Assembly: GCA_012517205.1 (NCBI GenBank)
Contig: JAAYVL010000098.1
Span: 1-53,458 of the forward strand
Direction of reading: 5' to 3'
DNA: 53,458 nucleotides
DNA from: Verrucomicrobiota bacterium
GTDB taxonomy: Bacteria; Verrucomicrobiota; Verrucomicrobiia; Limisphaerales; UBA8199
Under the pieces are notes generated by a model. The model was not told the DNA's origin and ran no database searches. It worked only from the letters and a program-made list of their open reading frames with translations. A program made the position numbers and the translations under genes. Positions 31,696-39,020 of this stretch are shown piece by piece; within the stretch, counting starts at the first letter, position 1, and each line of letters starts with the position of its first letter.

Positions 31696-33576
31696 TTACT
31701 GGGTTTTGGGCGCGGGCACGCTCAGGTTCAGCAAGCTCTGCGCGATGGATTCCTGCAAATCAAAGGTAATCACGTCCTGCGTGTTCGTGGTCAGCAAAAG
31801 GTATTTCCGCGCGGGGGCCGTGGCACGGACGAACGTCTGCAAGTAAGCCCGCTCGGTGTAAACCGACGGCGCCGCTTCAAACGCGGGAATCTGGTTGGTG
31901 AACAGCGCCGCCTGGGCCAGCGCGCGGATTTCGCGCGCCCAGCGCTCGGCGCTGGCCTGGTTGGTCAGGCTGACGGTTTGCCCCCGCGTCAGGGCGTTGG
32001 TCCGGATGTCGTCCGCGCGCGCGGCCAGAATCTTCGCCTGCTTCGTCTGGCTGGCGGCGACGACTTTCTCATACTCCGGCGCCACTTTGATGGGCGGATG
32101 CAAATCGCCCAGCGCCACCGCGATAATCCGGACGCCAAGCCCGCGTTCGTTGGCGGCGGCCTGGATGCGTTCGTTCAGGTCCTGGGCCGCCGGGCCGCGG
32201 CCCTGCGACATAATGTCGCCCATATCCACGCCCACCAGGTAGCGCAGCACCTCGCGCGTGCTCAGATGCTCCAGCAGCGCGGGGGCGTCTTCGTTGCGGT
32301 AGGCCCAATCCACCAGGTTGGTGATCTGGTAATAGATCGGCACGCTGACGGTTAGCAGGCTCACCGGCGGCGTGCGCTTGCCGACGGCCGGGGTGACGGC
32401 GGTATGCGAAAGCTGCTCCCGGTTGGCCACCAGAAAGTTCGTTTCCACCGAGTGCCCCTGGCCCCACAAGACAAACCGGGAATTTTCCTTCGCCGGGTCG
32501 GGCAGGGAACCGATGGTCAGGCTCTGAATGCGCTCGGTCTGAAAGCGGTAAACCCGGTCAATGGGCCACGGCCATTTAAAGTGCGCGCCGGGTTCCAGCG
32601 GGGAGCGGCTCTCCACCCGCCGGCCGAAGCGCTCGAGCAATCCCTGCTCCCCCGCCTCGATAAACACCACGCACGTGGACAGCAGCAGCGCCCCCACTTG
32701 CAGCAGAATGAGCCAGCCCAGCGCCCGCTCAAAGAAGCGGTAGAACCAGGTTTCGGAAACCTTGAACCCGAATTGGTAATCCATCGCCTGCGCGGCGGTG
32801 GTCACCAGCCCCTCCGGCTGCCCCAGCAACCCCACCAGCCGGCTTTCATAAAGCGGCTGCCCGACTTTGCCCCGGACCCGGGGACGGTAGATTTCCAGCA
32901 CCAGTTGCACCAGGGTTTCCAGCGCGATCAGCCCCAGCAACCCGCACAGGGCGCGGGCGACATAGAAATCCGTCTGCGCAAACCCGGCCCAAACGCCGAC
33001 AATGCCCAGCGCCACCACCAGGCACAGCACCGCGTTGCAAAGCAAATAACTGGCCCCCGGCCGCAACAGGCGGTGACGCTGCAGGCGGGCGACCGTGGCG
33101 GAAAACCGGCCCAGCAGGAACAGGATTAGCGCGAAGAGGCCAAACAAGGCCAGCCCGGCAATCGGCTCCTTGAGCTCGATTTTCGTGGTGCTGCGCGACA
33201 GCCAGCGCCACAGGAAATAAGCCCCGCCGGCCTGCGCCGCAAACAGGACCGCCGTGAACGCCGGCACGAAGAACCGCTCGAACTGCTCGCGCGCACGCTG
33301 CGCCGGAAACAGTTCCGCCGTCTTGGCCTCAAACATGGCCGACGCGCTGCGGGTCCGGGCCAGTTCGTCCAACTCGAGTTTCTCCAGCCGCTCCCGCTCC
33401 TCGAGCCGCATCTGGAACCAACTGACCAGCGCCACCAGCGCCCCCAGGCCCAGATACAGCGCGCCCACCTGCCCCGCCAGCGAGCCGGCATACCGCGCCG
33501 CCAGCACTCCCGCGGCCCCCGTCACGATCAAGGCCAGCAGGTTGATCAGCCCGTTCCTCTGTAGGGTCTTATCCAT
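31696..33576 (-). CDS. Third SPFH protein with a polytopic N-terminal membrane domain
   Basis: A 626-residue protein that combines a multi-span membrane domain with an SPFH domain. Hydrophobic helices lie near residues 10-55 (two), 105-125, 140-160, 178-205, 208-230 and 290-312. The SPFH part begins at about 310 (FIEAGEQGLLERFGRRVESRSPLEPGAHFKWPWPIDRVYRFQTERIQSLTIG) and shows VSVPIYYQITNLVDWAYR, LGVRIIAVALGDLHPPIKVAPEYEKVVAASQTKQAKILAA. The polytopic N-terminus is unlike classical HflK (one anchor). Upstream by 6 bases from the HflC-like gene. It may be the platform on which the smaller HflK/HflC-like pair assembles; that is inference. Confidence 0.82.
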   Translation of the reverse strand: MDKTLQRNGLINLLALIVTGAAGVLAARYAGSLAGQVGALYLGLGALVALVSWFQMRLEERERLEKLELDELARTRSASAMFEAKTAELFPAQRAREQFERFFVPAFTAVLFAAQAGGAYFLWRWLSRSTTKIELKEPIAGLALFGLFALILFLLGRFSATVARLQRHRLLRPGASYLLCNAVLCLVVALGIVGVWAGFAQTDFYVARALCGLLGLIALETLVQLVLEIYRPRVRGKVGQPLYESRLVGLLGQPEGLVTTAAQAMDYQFGFKVSETWFYRFFERALGWLILLQVGALLLSTCVVFIEAGEQGLLERFGRRVESRSPLEPGAHFKWPWPIDRVYRFQTERIQSLTIGSLPDPAKENSRFVLWGQGHSVETNFLVANREQLSHTAVTPAVGKRTPPVSLLTVSVPIYYQITNLVDWAYRNEDAPALLEHLSTREVLRYLVGVDMGDIMSQGRGPAAQDLNERIQAAANERGLGVRIIAVALGDLHPPIKVAPEYEKVVAASQTKQAKILAARADDIRTNALTRGQTVSLTNQASAERWAREIRALAQAALFTNQIPAFEAAPSVYTERAYLQTFVRATAPARKYLLLTTNTQDVITFDLQESIAQSLLNLSVPAPKTQ

Positions 33577-33582
33577 GAAGAA

Positions 33583-34725
33583 TTAACTCAATTCGCGTTG
33601 CTCAAATAACAGGACCGCCAATACCAGCGCGGCGCCCACATAGGCGGCCATGTAAGCGAACGCCTTGCCGGCATAGCCCCAGTGAAAGGTGCTTTTGCCC
33701 TCGGTCAAGGCATCCGCCAGCCAGAAAAGCTGCCAGTTTGGCGTCGCCGTGTAAAGCACCGACGCCCACCATGCCCCCCCCAGCCCGGCCTGCCGCAGGC
33801 GCGCCCGGTCCGGCTGGCTGATTCGCTTCCGCTCCGCCAAATCGAGCTGGTCATTGTGATCCACGTCATACTTGGCTACGGTCTCCCGCAATAACACCTT
33901 TTGTTTCTCCGTCCAGCGGCCGCTGTGGAGCTCGGCCGCCAGGTCGCGCCGCCAGACCGGTTCCGCCCGCCGGCCAAACAGGTAATCCGACATGAGCCCC
34001 AGGAGAAAGGCCGCGGTGCAAATCGCCAGCGTGGGCACCATGTCCAGCCGCGTCGAGCAGGCCAGCGCCAGGCTCGCCAAAATCCAAAGCGCAAAGAGAA
34101 TCAGCAGCCCCGCCGGCACCAGCCGCCAGTCCACCGAGCCCGGCTCGTTCACGGACCGCAGTTGGGTCGTGAACTGAAAGATCACAAACGCCGCCAGCGT
34201 GACCGTGATCAGCAGCGCAAAAACAGCATCGCTCACAAAAGGCCGGCGCAGGAAGAAATTGCTGAAGCCCCCCACCGCGTAGGCGGCCACCACCCCGGCG
34301 GCGAAGATGCCGACCGCCGACAGGTCAGTTTTGCCATAGCTGTCAAACGTCATCCGGCTGGCAATCAACGCCGCCACCAGGTTCACATACGTCAGCACCG
34401 CCAGCGCCGCCGCCAGACCCACATACTTCGCCAGCAAAAACTGCGCCCGCCGCACGGGCTTGGACAGCACCGCCAGCGCCGTGCCCGTGTGAATCTCCCG
34501 CGCCAGCGAAGCCGAGGCGCTCAACACCGCCCCCAGCAACCCCGCCAGCAGCATCACCGCCAGCGTGCTGTTCTTGACCAGCCGTGGTTCGTCCCCAAAC
34601 GCAAAATAGTAGGGCGTCGCCAGGAAGATCTCAAAGGCCGCCGAACAGGTCATCAGCAGCAGAAAAATCGGCTGCCGGACCAGCTCCATAAACCCGTTGG
34701 ACGCTATGGTGACGAACTGTCGCAT
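33583..34725 (-). CDS. ABC-2 type permease with an EF-hand-like loop, first gene of the operon
   Basis: A 380-residue inner-membrane protein with about six helices (near 18-42, 53-73, 100-122, 137-155, 165-185, 203-222, 230-247 and 350-375). The segment from SLAREIHTGTALAVLSKPVRRAQFLLAKYVGL is the ABC-2 coupling motif found in NosY-type permeases. Between the sixth helix and the C-terminal helix lies an extracytoplasmic stretch with a perfect EF-hand-type calcium loop at residues 287-298 (DVDHNDQLDLAE: acidic or polar ligands at 1, 3, 5, 9 and Glu at 12). The matching ATPase is probably the one four genes downstream. First gene of the eight-gene minus-strand unit; the third SPFH gene follows after 6 bases. 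Confidence 0.82.
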   Translation of the reverse strand: MRQFVTIASNGFMELVRQPIFLLLMTCSAAFEIFLATPYYFAFGDEPRLVKNSTLAVMLLAGLLGAVLSASASLAREIHTGTALAVLSKPVRRAQFLLAKYVGLAAALAVLTYVNLVAALIASRMTFDSYGKTDLSAVGIFAAGVVAAYAVGGFSNFFLRRPFVSDAVFALLITVTLAAFVIFQFTTQLRSVNEPGSVDWRLVPAGLLILFALWILASLALACSTRLDMVPTLAICTAAFLLGLMSDYLFGRRAEPVWRRDLAAELHSGRWTEKQKVLLRETVAKYDVDHNDQLDLAERKRISQPDRARLRQAGLGGAWWASVLYTATPNWQLFWLADALTEGKSTFHWGYAGKAFAYMAAYVGAALVLAVLLFEQRELS

Positions 34726-34744
34726 CAGTCTTAATCAGTCGCCC

Positions 34745-34772
34745 ATTCTAACCTTTTGGCATATTAACGCAA
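34745..34772 (-). promoter_or_regulatory. Putative promoter of the SPFH/ABC/P-ATPase operon
   Basis: On the minus strand, TTGCGT (34772-34767), a 16-base spacer and TAGAAT (34750-34745) lie 20 bases upstream of the first ATG. The -10 is 5 of 6; the -35 is weak. It is the best promoter-like pair upstream of this gene run. Confidence 0.4.
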
Positions 34773-35233
34773 ATGCTTCTTGAGCCCCGGTTTCATGCCT
34801 TCATCCCTGGGGGCGCCCCGGTTTCTTCCGGTTCCGCAAAACCGGGGAGGGCGAGCTTCCAATTTCGGGTTCATCCGGGAAGTTTGGGCATGGCAGGATA
34901 TTTCGGGTTGCCGGGACGCACTGATGTCCGCCTGGGAGCACCGCCCGAACGCACTGTCCCTGGCGACTCGGAGCGTGGAATCGGCCCCCCCAAGCCGCCG
35001 TGCGCCGCCTGAAACGACTCAAAGCCCACCCCTGTTGCCCGGAAAGCCCGGGTTCGCCGCCCCGCCGCCGCCCAGGTGCCATTAACGTTAACGCTCTATA
35101 TGCATATATCGGGCTTGCCACAGGCTATCCACTCGCGGGCGGCGAGGGCGGGTAGCGGCAACGGACTGGGGCAGAATGGCGGGTCCGAGATGGCCCAGGC
35201 TGGGGGCTGGCTCTCTGGAGCTTCTTTCTGCGC
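34773..35233. other. Gene-free stretch with hairpins and AT-rich palindromes
   Basis: No protein-like frame. It contains a 9-base perfect dyad CCCCGGTTT/AAACCGGGG (34816-34847), one copy of a short dispersed repeat (34870-34889), and two AT-rich palindromes, TTAACGTTAA (35082-35091) and TATATGCATATA (35097-35108), in otherwise GC-rich DNA. This is the edge of the Rhs island. Confidence 0.55.
34870..34889 (+). repeat. Short dispersed repeat TTCATCCGGGAAGTT, copy 1
   Basis: TTCATCCGGGAAGTTTGGGC. Near-identical copies occur at 38275-38294 (same strand) and, with two changes, on the opposite strand at 35267-35287. All three flank or lie within the Rhs island. Confidence 0.6.
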
Positions 35234-35731
35234 TCACCCTTCCAGGCAGCCCGGTCCCCCCAAAAGGACAAACTTCTCGGATGAGCCCGATTTCCTTGGC
35301 AGCCACGAAGCCGTGGAAACCGGTTGTAGGAACGTTTGGCTGAGGTTTGGCTTGCGTGATTTAAGGAATGCAAAATCTCCGATCGGGTCTCTGGATAACC
35401 ACCGTCCCGTGCTCGCGTTGTAATACCGATAACCGTAATACAGCAGGTCCGTTTCGCCGTCTTGATACTTGGTGGAGAACCGGAAGAGATTGGCTTTGGC
35501 CATCGGCCCAGTCGCGCGGAGGACCTCCCCGAAGGGGCCGTATTCGTATTGCGCGGTCAGCCCAGAGCCATCTGCTTTCACCAAGGCGGTCACATTCCCA
35601 TTCCCATCATACGCGCAAAAGTGCGAACCCTGGCAGGCGTCGGTGATGGCCAGCAACCCGCCCACGCCGCCCGGCACGGTGCGGCTGGTGGATTGGTTCA
35701 ACAACTTCATGCGTGAGTGCTTCTTGCCCAT
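35234..35731 (-). pseudogene. Orphan Rhs core fragment with a non-native tail
   Basis: A 165-residue frame whose centre (about residues 22-118) is an Rhs-associated core: GGVGGLLAITDA, YDGNGNVTALVKADG, YEYGPFGEVLRATGPM, LYYGYRYYNASTGRWLSRDPIG. It closely matches the core of the larger Rhs protein 1.5 kb away, at DNA level too. The first 20 residues have no Rhs character, so the Rhs repeat region is missing. After RDPIGD the sequence does not look like a toxin domain; it is short and ends at 35234. This fits an Rhs tip displaced by recombination that later lost its C-terminal domain. It lies 44 bases downstream of the lipoprotein gene. It may still serve as a recombination donor. Confidence 0.7.
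35267..35287 (-). repeat. Short dispersed repeat, divergent inverted copy
   Basis: On the minus strand it reads GGGCTCATCCGAGAAGTTTGTCC over 23 bases at this place, matching the TCATCCGGGAAGTT repeat with one or two changes. It lies in the tail of the orphan Rhs frame, supporting the view that this tail is foreign to Rhs. Confidence 0.45.
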
Positions 35732-35775
35732 TTCAACTCAAACCAGCGAAACATTCAACCTAAACTTCGCAGCAC

Positions 35776-36450
35776 CTAAGATGCGCAGCAGGCGCGGGTG
35801 GTCGACCAACTCCGGCGCAGCCTGAGCGCCGCCAGATTCCTTACACCTTTTGGCGGGACAGCCGGGCGTTCAGTTTCTTCCTTGCAGCGGCACACAATAG
35901 CGTTGGAGGCGAATAAAGCATTCACAGCTTTTACGACATCCGGTTTTAACGAGTATTCAGATTTCCATGCCGCGCCAGTCTTGGCGTCCAGCTTCTCCAC
36001 ACCAGCAATCACAAAGGCAACGAATTCAGAACGTGGCACGGCGTCCATCCTTGCTTTCTCCTGCACGCGCTTGTGTCGCTCGTGAGCGAGCGACAGTTCT
36101 GCATAAGCCGAATCCACTTGGCCCGCACACAGCAGCATGTAGCCAAGCTTTACCCGCGCAATGTAGAGCAACAGGTCAACGTCACGATATGTCTCCACCC
36201 TGTGCTCGGTTCTTTCCAGAAAGCCAATGTAGCGAATCAGTGTGTTTGTGACTTCACCGAACGGCCGGCTCGTATAGCACCCGTAGGCGTCCTGCATCTG
36301 GTGGTCGATATCCTGCACCAAACGCTCGGACGGAGACGGTCGGCAAGCGTTGAACGCCAAGATGACGACACAGGCGCTGAGAATAGCCGTGATGCCGATC
36401 GCCCTCCTACTTGTTAATGTACTTTTCTGGATGCTCAAATTCATCGGCAT
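35776..36450 (-). CDS. Putative lipoprotein downstream of Rhs; candidate immunity protein
   Basis: A 224-residue protein of unknown family. A basic N-terminus and hydrophobic segment (AIGITAILSACVVILAF) end in NAC followed by RPSPSE, a weak lipobox. The remainder is helical with charged heptad-like spacing (TLIRYIGFLERTEHRVETYRDVDLLLYIARVKLGYMLLCAGQVDSAYAELSLAHERHKRV). The GC content is clearly lower than in the housekeeping genes. Its start lies inside the last 44 bases of the Rhs frame, the place where Rhs immunity genes normally sit. An envelope-anchored immunity protein would suggest a toxin acting in the periplasm, but there is no homology to prove it. Confidence 0.55.
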   Translation of the reverse strand: MPMNLSIQKSTLTSRRAIGITAILSACVVILAFNACRPSPSERLVQDIDHQMQDAYGCYTSRPFGEVTNTLIRYIGFLERTEHRVETYRDVDLLLYIARVKLGYMLLCAGQVDSAYAELSLAHERHKRVQEKARMDAVPRSEFVAFVIAGVEKLDAKTGAAWKSEYSLKPDVVKAVNALFASNAIVCRCKEETERPAVPPKGVRNLAALRLRRSWSTTRACCAS

Positions 36451-37967
36451 GCTCTGTTTGACACCTCGGCGCTGCTCCCTCCGCTGTAGCACGGTCTTGG
36501 AATGCGGATGGATTCAGCGGATGAGCTTCTGCACCTGTCGGTTTGCACTGTCTCGGTTCAGTATTCCCCGGTGACCAGTGGTACTGGCTGCACGTCCCGC
36601 GAAGCTGCTTGATCTTTCCGCCGAGTCCACCGCAATGCCCTTTCATGCATATCCGATATGCCAAGACGGTGTACAGCTTGATGCCATTCTGGTACTCCCC
36701 GAGATCCTTTGCGGTCTTTGTTGTGATGGCCAACACGACACCTCCCACTTGACCAACATAGCTTCCTTGCCGCTTGCAGGCCCACAGCGCCTTCTTAATT
36801 TTCTTGCTCATTTCATCAACGACGTTGGGATCACCAATATTCTGTTCACCTGGGAGCAACACCGAGGCGTATTCTCCAGTCAGCTCCGTTGCTCCCTCCT
36901 TATCGCATGGGTGGTCGCAACACGGCTTGTCCGAAGCATCCAGTCCCAAATAGTCAAAAAGGTTGAGCGGAGTGTTGCGGACAAACCCATACAAGTTCAC
37001 ACCGCCCCTTTCCCCGGTGGGATCTCTACTGAGCCACCTTCCCGTGCTGGAATTGTAATACCGATAGCCGTAGTAAACCAAGTCGGTTTCATCATCCTGG
37101 AACTTGGTCGAGAACCGGAAGGGATTGGCCTTGACCATGGGGCCGGTGGCGCGGAGTAGTTCGCCGAAGGGACCGTATTCGTAAGTGGCGCAGTTGGTGC
37201 CGCCGGACAGGCTGACCAGGGCCATCACGGTTCCGTTGCCATCGAATGCGGGGGCCGAATAGCCGATAGCAGAACCGGCGTCTCGCAGAAACAGCAAGCC
37301 TCCTACACCGCCAGCACCTTGGATGGTGCCGGAAAGGTCGCGGCCCCAGACGTGGGAGCGAAGGAGGGCGTTGTTGGTGGCATTGAACTCCGTCAAGAGG
37401 TTCCAGCCGTCGTAGAGGAACTTTACGTCGTTGGTCGGGGTTCCGCTCCAATTGCTGTTGGGCCAGACCTGCTTGCGGATGCGGCGGCTTTGCCAGTCGT
37501 ATTCGAACTCAAGCGAGATTTGCGGGCCGAGGCCGGTATTGGGCGTCATCTTCACCAGCCGGTTCTCGGCATCCCACGTATAGGTCCAGCGGCCGTCATT
37601 GGTTAAATTGCCGTCGGCATCGTGGTAGAAGAGTTCCTGCGTCTTTGGCACGAAGGCGTTGCCCGTGACCGCTTCCAGACCGGCGGCGTATGTCAGAATT
37701 TGGCCGAGGTGCGTGTGGCCGGTTTGACCAAACTGATTCTCAATCAGAACCAGCTCGCCCTCAGGAATAGTCTTGCACACGATGTCGGCGCGGAAGTCTC
37801 CGACCGCTTCTTCGGGGGGACTGAAGTTCAAGGCGCAGCCCAATAGCCGCGCCAAGGAGCGGAAGGTTCTCCGGCGATGCGAGCCAAGGGGTAAAACCTT
37901 GCGGTTCAGCGGGCCAGCCCTCGCGGATCGGGACTTGCTGCAAACGAGAGCGTGCGGGTATTGGCAT
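36407..37967 (-). pseudogene. Chimera: DUF4268-type nuclease N-terminus joined to Rhs core and variable C-terminus, with a frameshift
   Basis: From ATG 37967 the product begins RLQQVPIREGWPAEPQGFTPWLASPENLPLLGAAIGLRLELQ, the N-terminal pattern of DUF4268/PD-(D/E)XK proteins. The frame then breaks at a six-base C run (G run on the plus strand at 37814-37819). One base fewer would join it to EEAVGDFRADIVCK and VLIENQFGQTGHTHLGQILTYAAGLEAVT, the catalytic D...ExQ part of the same family. Homology stops there, and in the same frame Rhs sequence follows: YHDADGNLTNDGRWTYTWDAENRLVKM, YDWQSRRIRKQVW, the core to RDPTGERGGVNLYGFVRNTPLNLFDYLGL. A Cys-rich tip of about 170 residues follows. Read through, it would be about 519 residues. 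It lacks a secretion signal and the big Rhs shell. Confidence 0.72.
37814..37819. other. Homopolymer G6 at the frameshift of the chimeric gene
   Basis: The two halves of the nuclease-like domain lie in different frames, and loss of one G here would fuse them into one open frame. It is either a real mutation, a slippage switch or an assembly error. Confidence 0.6.
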
Positions 37968-38274
37968 ATAGGTTCCCGTCTATGGCAACTTTACTTGCCG
38001 GCGGCTTCAAGTCCATGAAATTCTCCGCGCCTTTGTCCCGAGGCCGCCGCGAGCACCCCCGCCTGGCGTCGCGATCTTGCAGCGGCTGGCTTTGCGCTGA
38101 CACCTTATTGCCCTGAGAAGAAAAGATCGCCAGGTCAGTGGGATCAACGAGAGGGAGAAAATCATCTCGCGGTGTCAGGGGTGTCATCTCGTCCTCTCTG
38201 ACCCCCATGACAATCCTTACGCCTCGGCCCTTAATTTCGGCTGCCAGACCGGCTCACCACCAGTGCTTTTCTAA

Positions 38275-38294
38275 TTCATCCGGGAAGTTCGGCC
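38275..38294 (+). repeat. Short dispersed repeat TTCATCCGGGAAGTT, copy 2
   Basis: TTCATCCGGGAAGTTCGGCC, matching the copy at 34870-34889 in 17 of 20 positions or better. The two same-strand copies bracket the Rhs island. Confidence 0.6.
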
Positions 38295-38583
38295 GCCGCC
38301 CAAGCGAACGGGGCCGCGGAACCTGGTTTAGGCCATAACGATTCAGTTGGGGAGTTCAGCCGCCCGCCCGTGTTTCAGTGGAGTCCGGGCGGGCCTTACC
38401 ATCCAAGCCGCAGCCTCGGCGAACTCCTGGTTTCGCCAATTCAGGGGCATGATTGCTGAATCCCAGGTCTTTCGCCGGTAAAATCAAGGATTTAGGCAAG
38501 GAGAGGGATAAAATAGGTCCAAAACCGGGATTCTGTCAGTTTCGACACACCCTGAACGTCCCTTGGATTCACCCTGCCCCCAG

Positions 38584-38682
38584 GCCGTGTACAAGGGGTG
38601 TACAAGGGATGCTCACCGGGAGTTCATAGGATTTTAGCTGGTACACCCGATGGGCATCCCTTGTACACCCCTTGTACACGGC
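38584..38682. repeat. Large inverted repeat with TGTACA boxes, copy 2
   Basis: Arms 38584-38612 and 38654-38682 are perfect reverse complements for 29 bases and near-perfect beyond. The arms are identical to those of the copy at 10756-10854, including the tandem GTGTACAAGGG units; only the centre differs. Flanking sequence is also partly shared: CACCCTGCC lies just left of both copies, and a GGGTGAAAT...GGAAAATG...GGGG stretch resembles the flank of copy 1 in inverted sense. Two copies 28 kb apart in intergenic DNA indicate a dispersed family. Confidence 0.9.
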
Positions 38683-38853
38683 GCTTTGGGAGGGTGAAAT
38701 AACGGAAAATGCAGGAAATGGGGGTATCGGCTATGGGGATATTGATAGGGGGATAGCCGGGAGGGTTGGCGGGAATGGGGGCCTGTTTCCGCCTCTCAAG
38801 GAGCCCTGGCGAGCTTTGCCAAAGAGCATGGCAGGGCGCTGTTTGGGGGGCTG

Positions 38854-38876
38854 AACTGTGCCAAATTGGCACAGTT
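38854..38876. repeat. 23-base palindrome near hairpin copy 2
   Basis: AACTGTGCCAA-A-TTGGCACAGTT is a perfect 11-base inverted repeat around one base. It lies 172 bases to the right of the hairpin and shares the CCAA/TTGG heart with the palindrome near copy 1. It could be a dimeric regulator site or part of the element. Confidence 0.75.
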
Positions 38877-38960
38877 GGGTTGAGGACTACCCGGTTTTGA
38901 GGGGAAAGAGCCCTGCGGCTGATATTGCGGGCAAGCGCAGGCTGCCAGGGCCGGGGGAGG

Positions 38961-38993
38961 CGGAAAAGGAAAAGCCCCGCCGGGGGCGGGGCT
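38961..38993 (-). terminator. Intrinsic terminator of the mreB-rne operon
   Basis: On the minus strand AGCCCCGCC-CCC-GGCGGGGCT forms a 9-base GC-rich stem with a 3-base loop, then TTTCCTTTTCC. It lies 28 bases past the RNase E/G stop codon, closing the six-gene cell-shape unit. Confidence 0.85.
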
Positions 38994-39020
38994 CTTCGTG
39001 CTTTAAGTTTTTGCGCCGGT

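Larger units (their letters stand above)
37968..39020. other. Gene-free kilobase with repeats and terminator
   Basis: No convincing gene: the frames here are short and lack protein character. In order it holds a short dispersed repeat (38275-38294), a stretch of nothing recognisable, the second TGTACA hairpin (38584-38682), a G-rich stretch, a 23-base palindrome (38854-38876) and the terminator of the cell-shape operon (38961-38993). Confidence 0.6.

Noticed and set aside
37906-38208. Open frame of 100 codons upstream of the nuclease-Rhs chimera
   Set aside because: It overlaps the chimera start in another frame, has odd composition (QDRDARRGCSRRPRDKG) and no recognisable domain. It could be a decayed gene, but nothing supports it.
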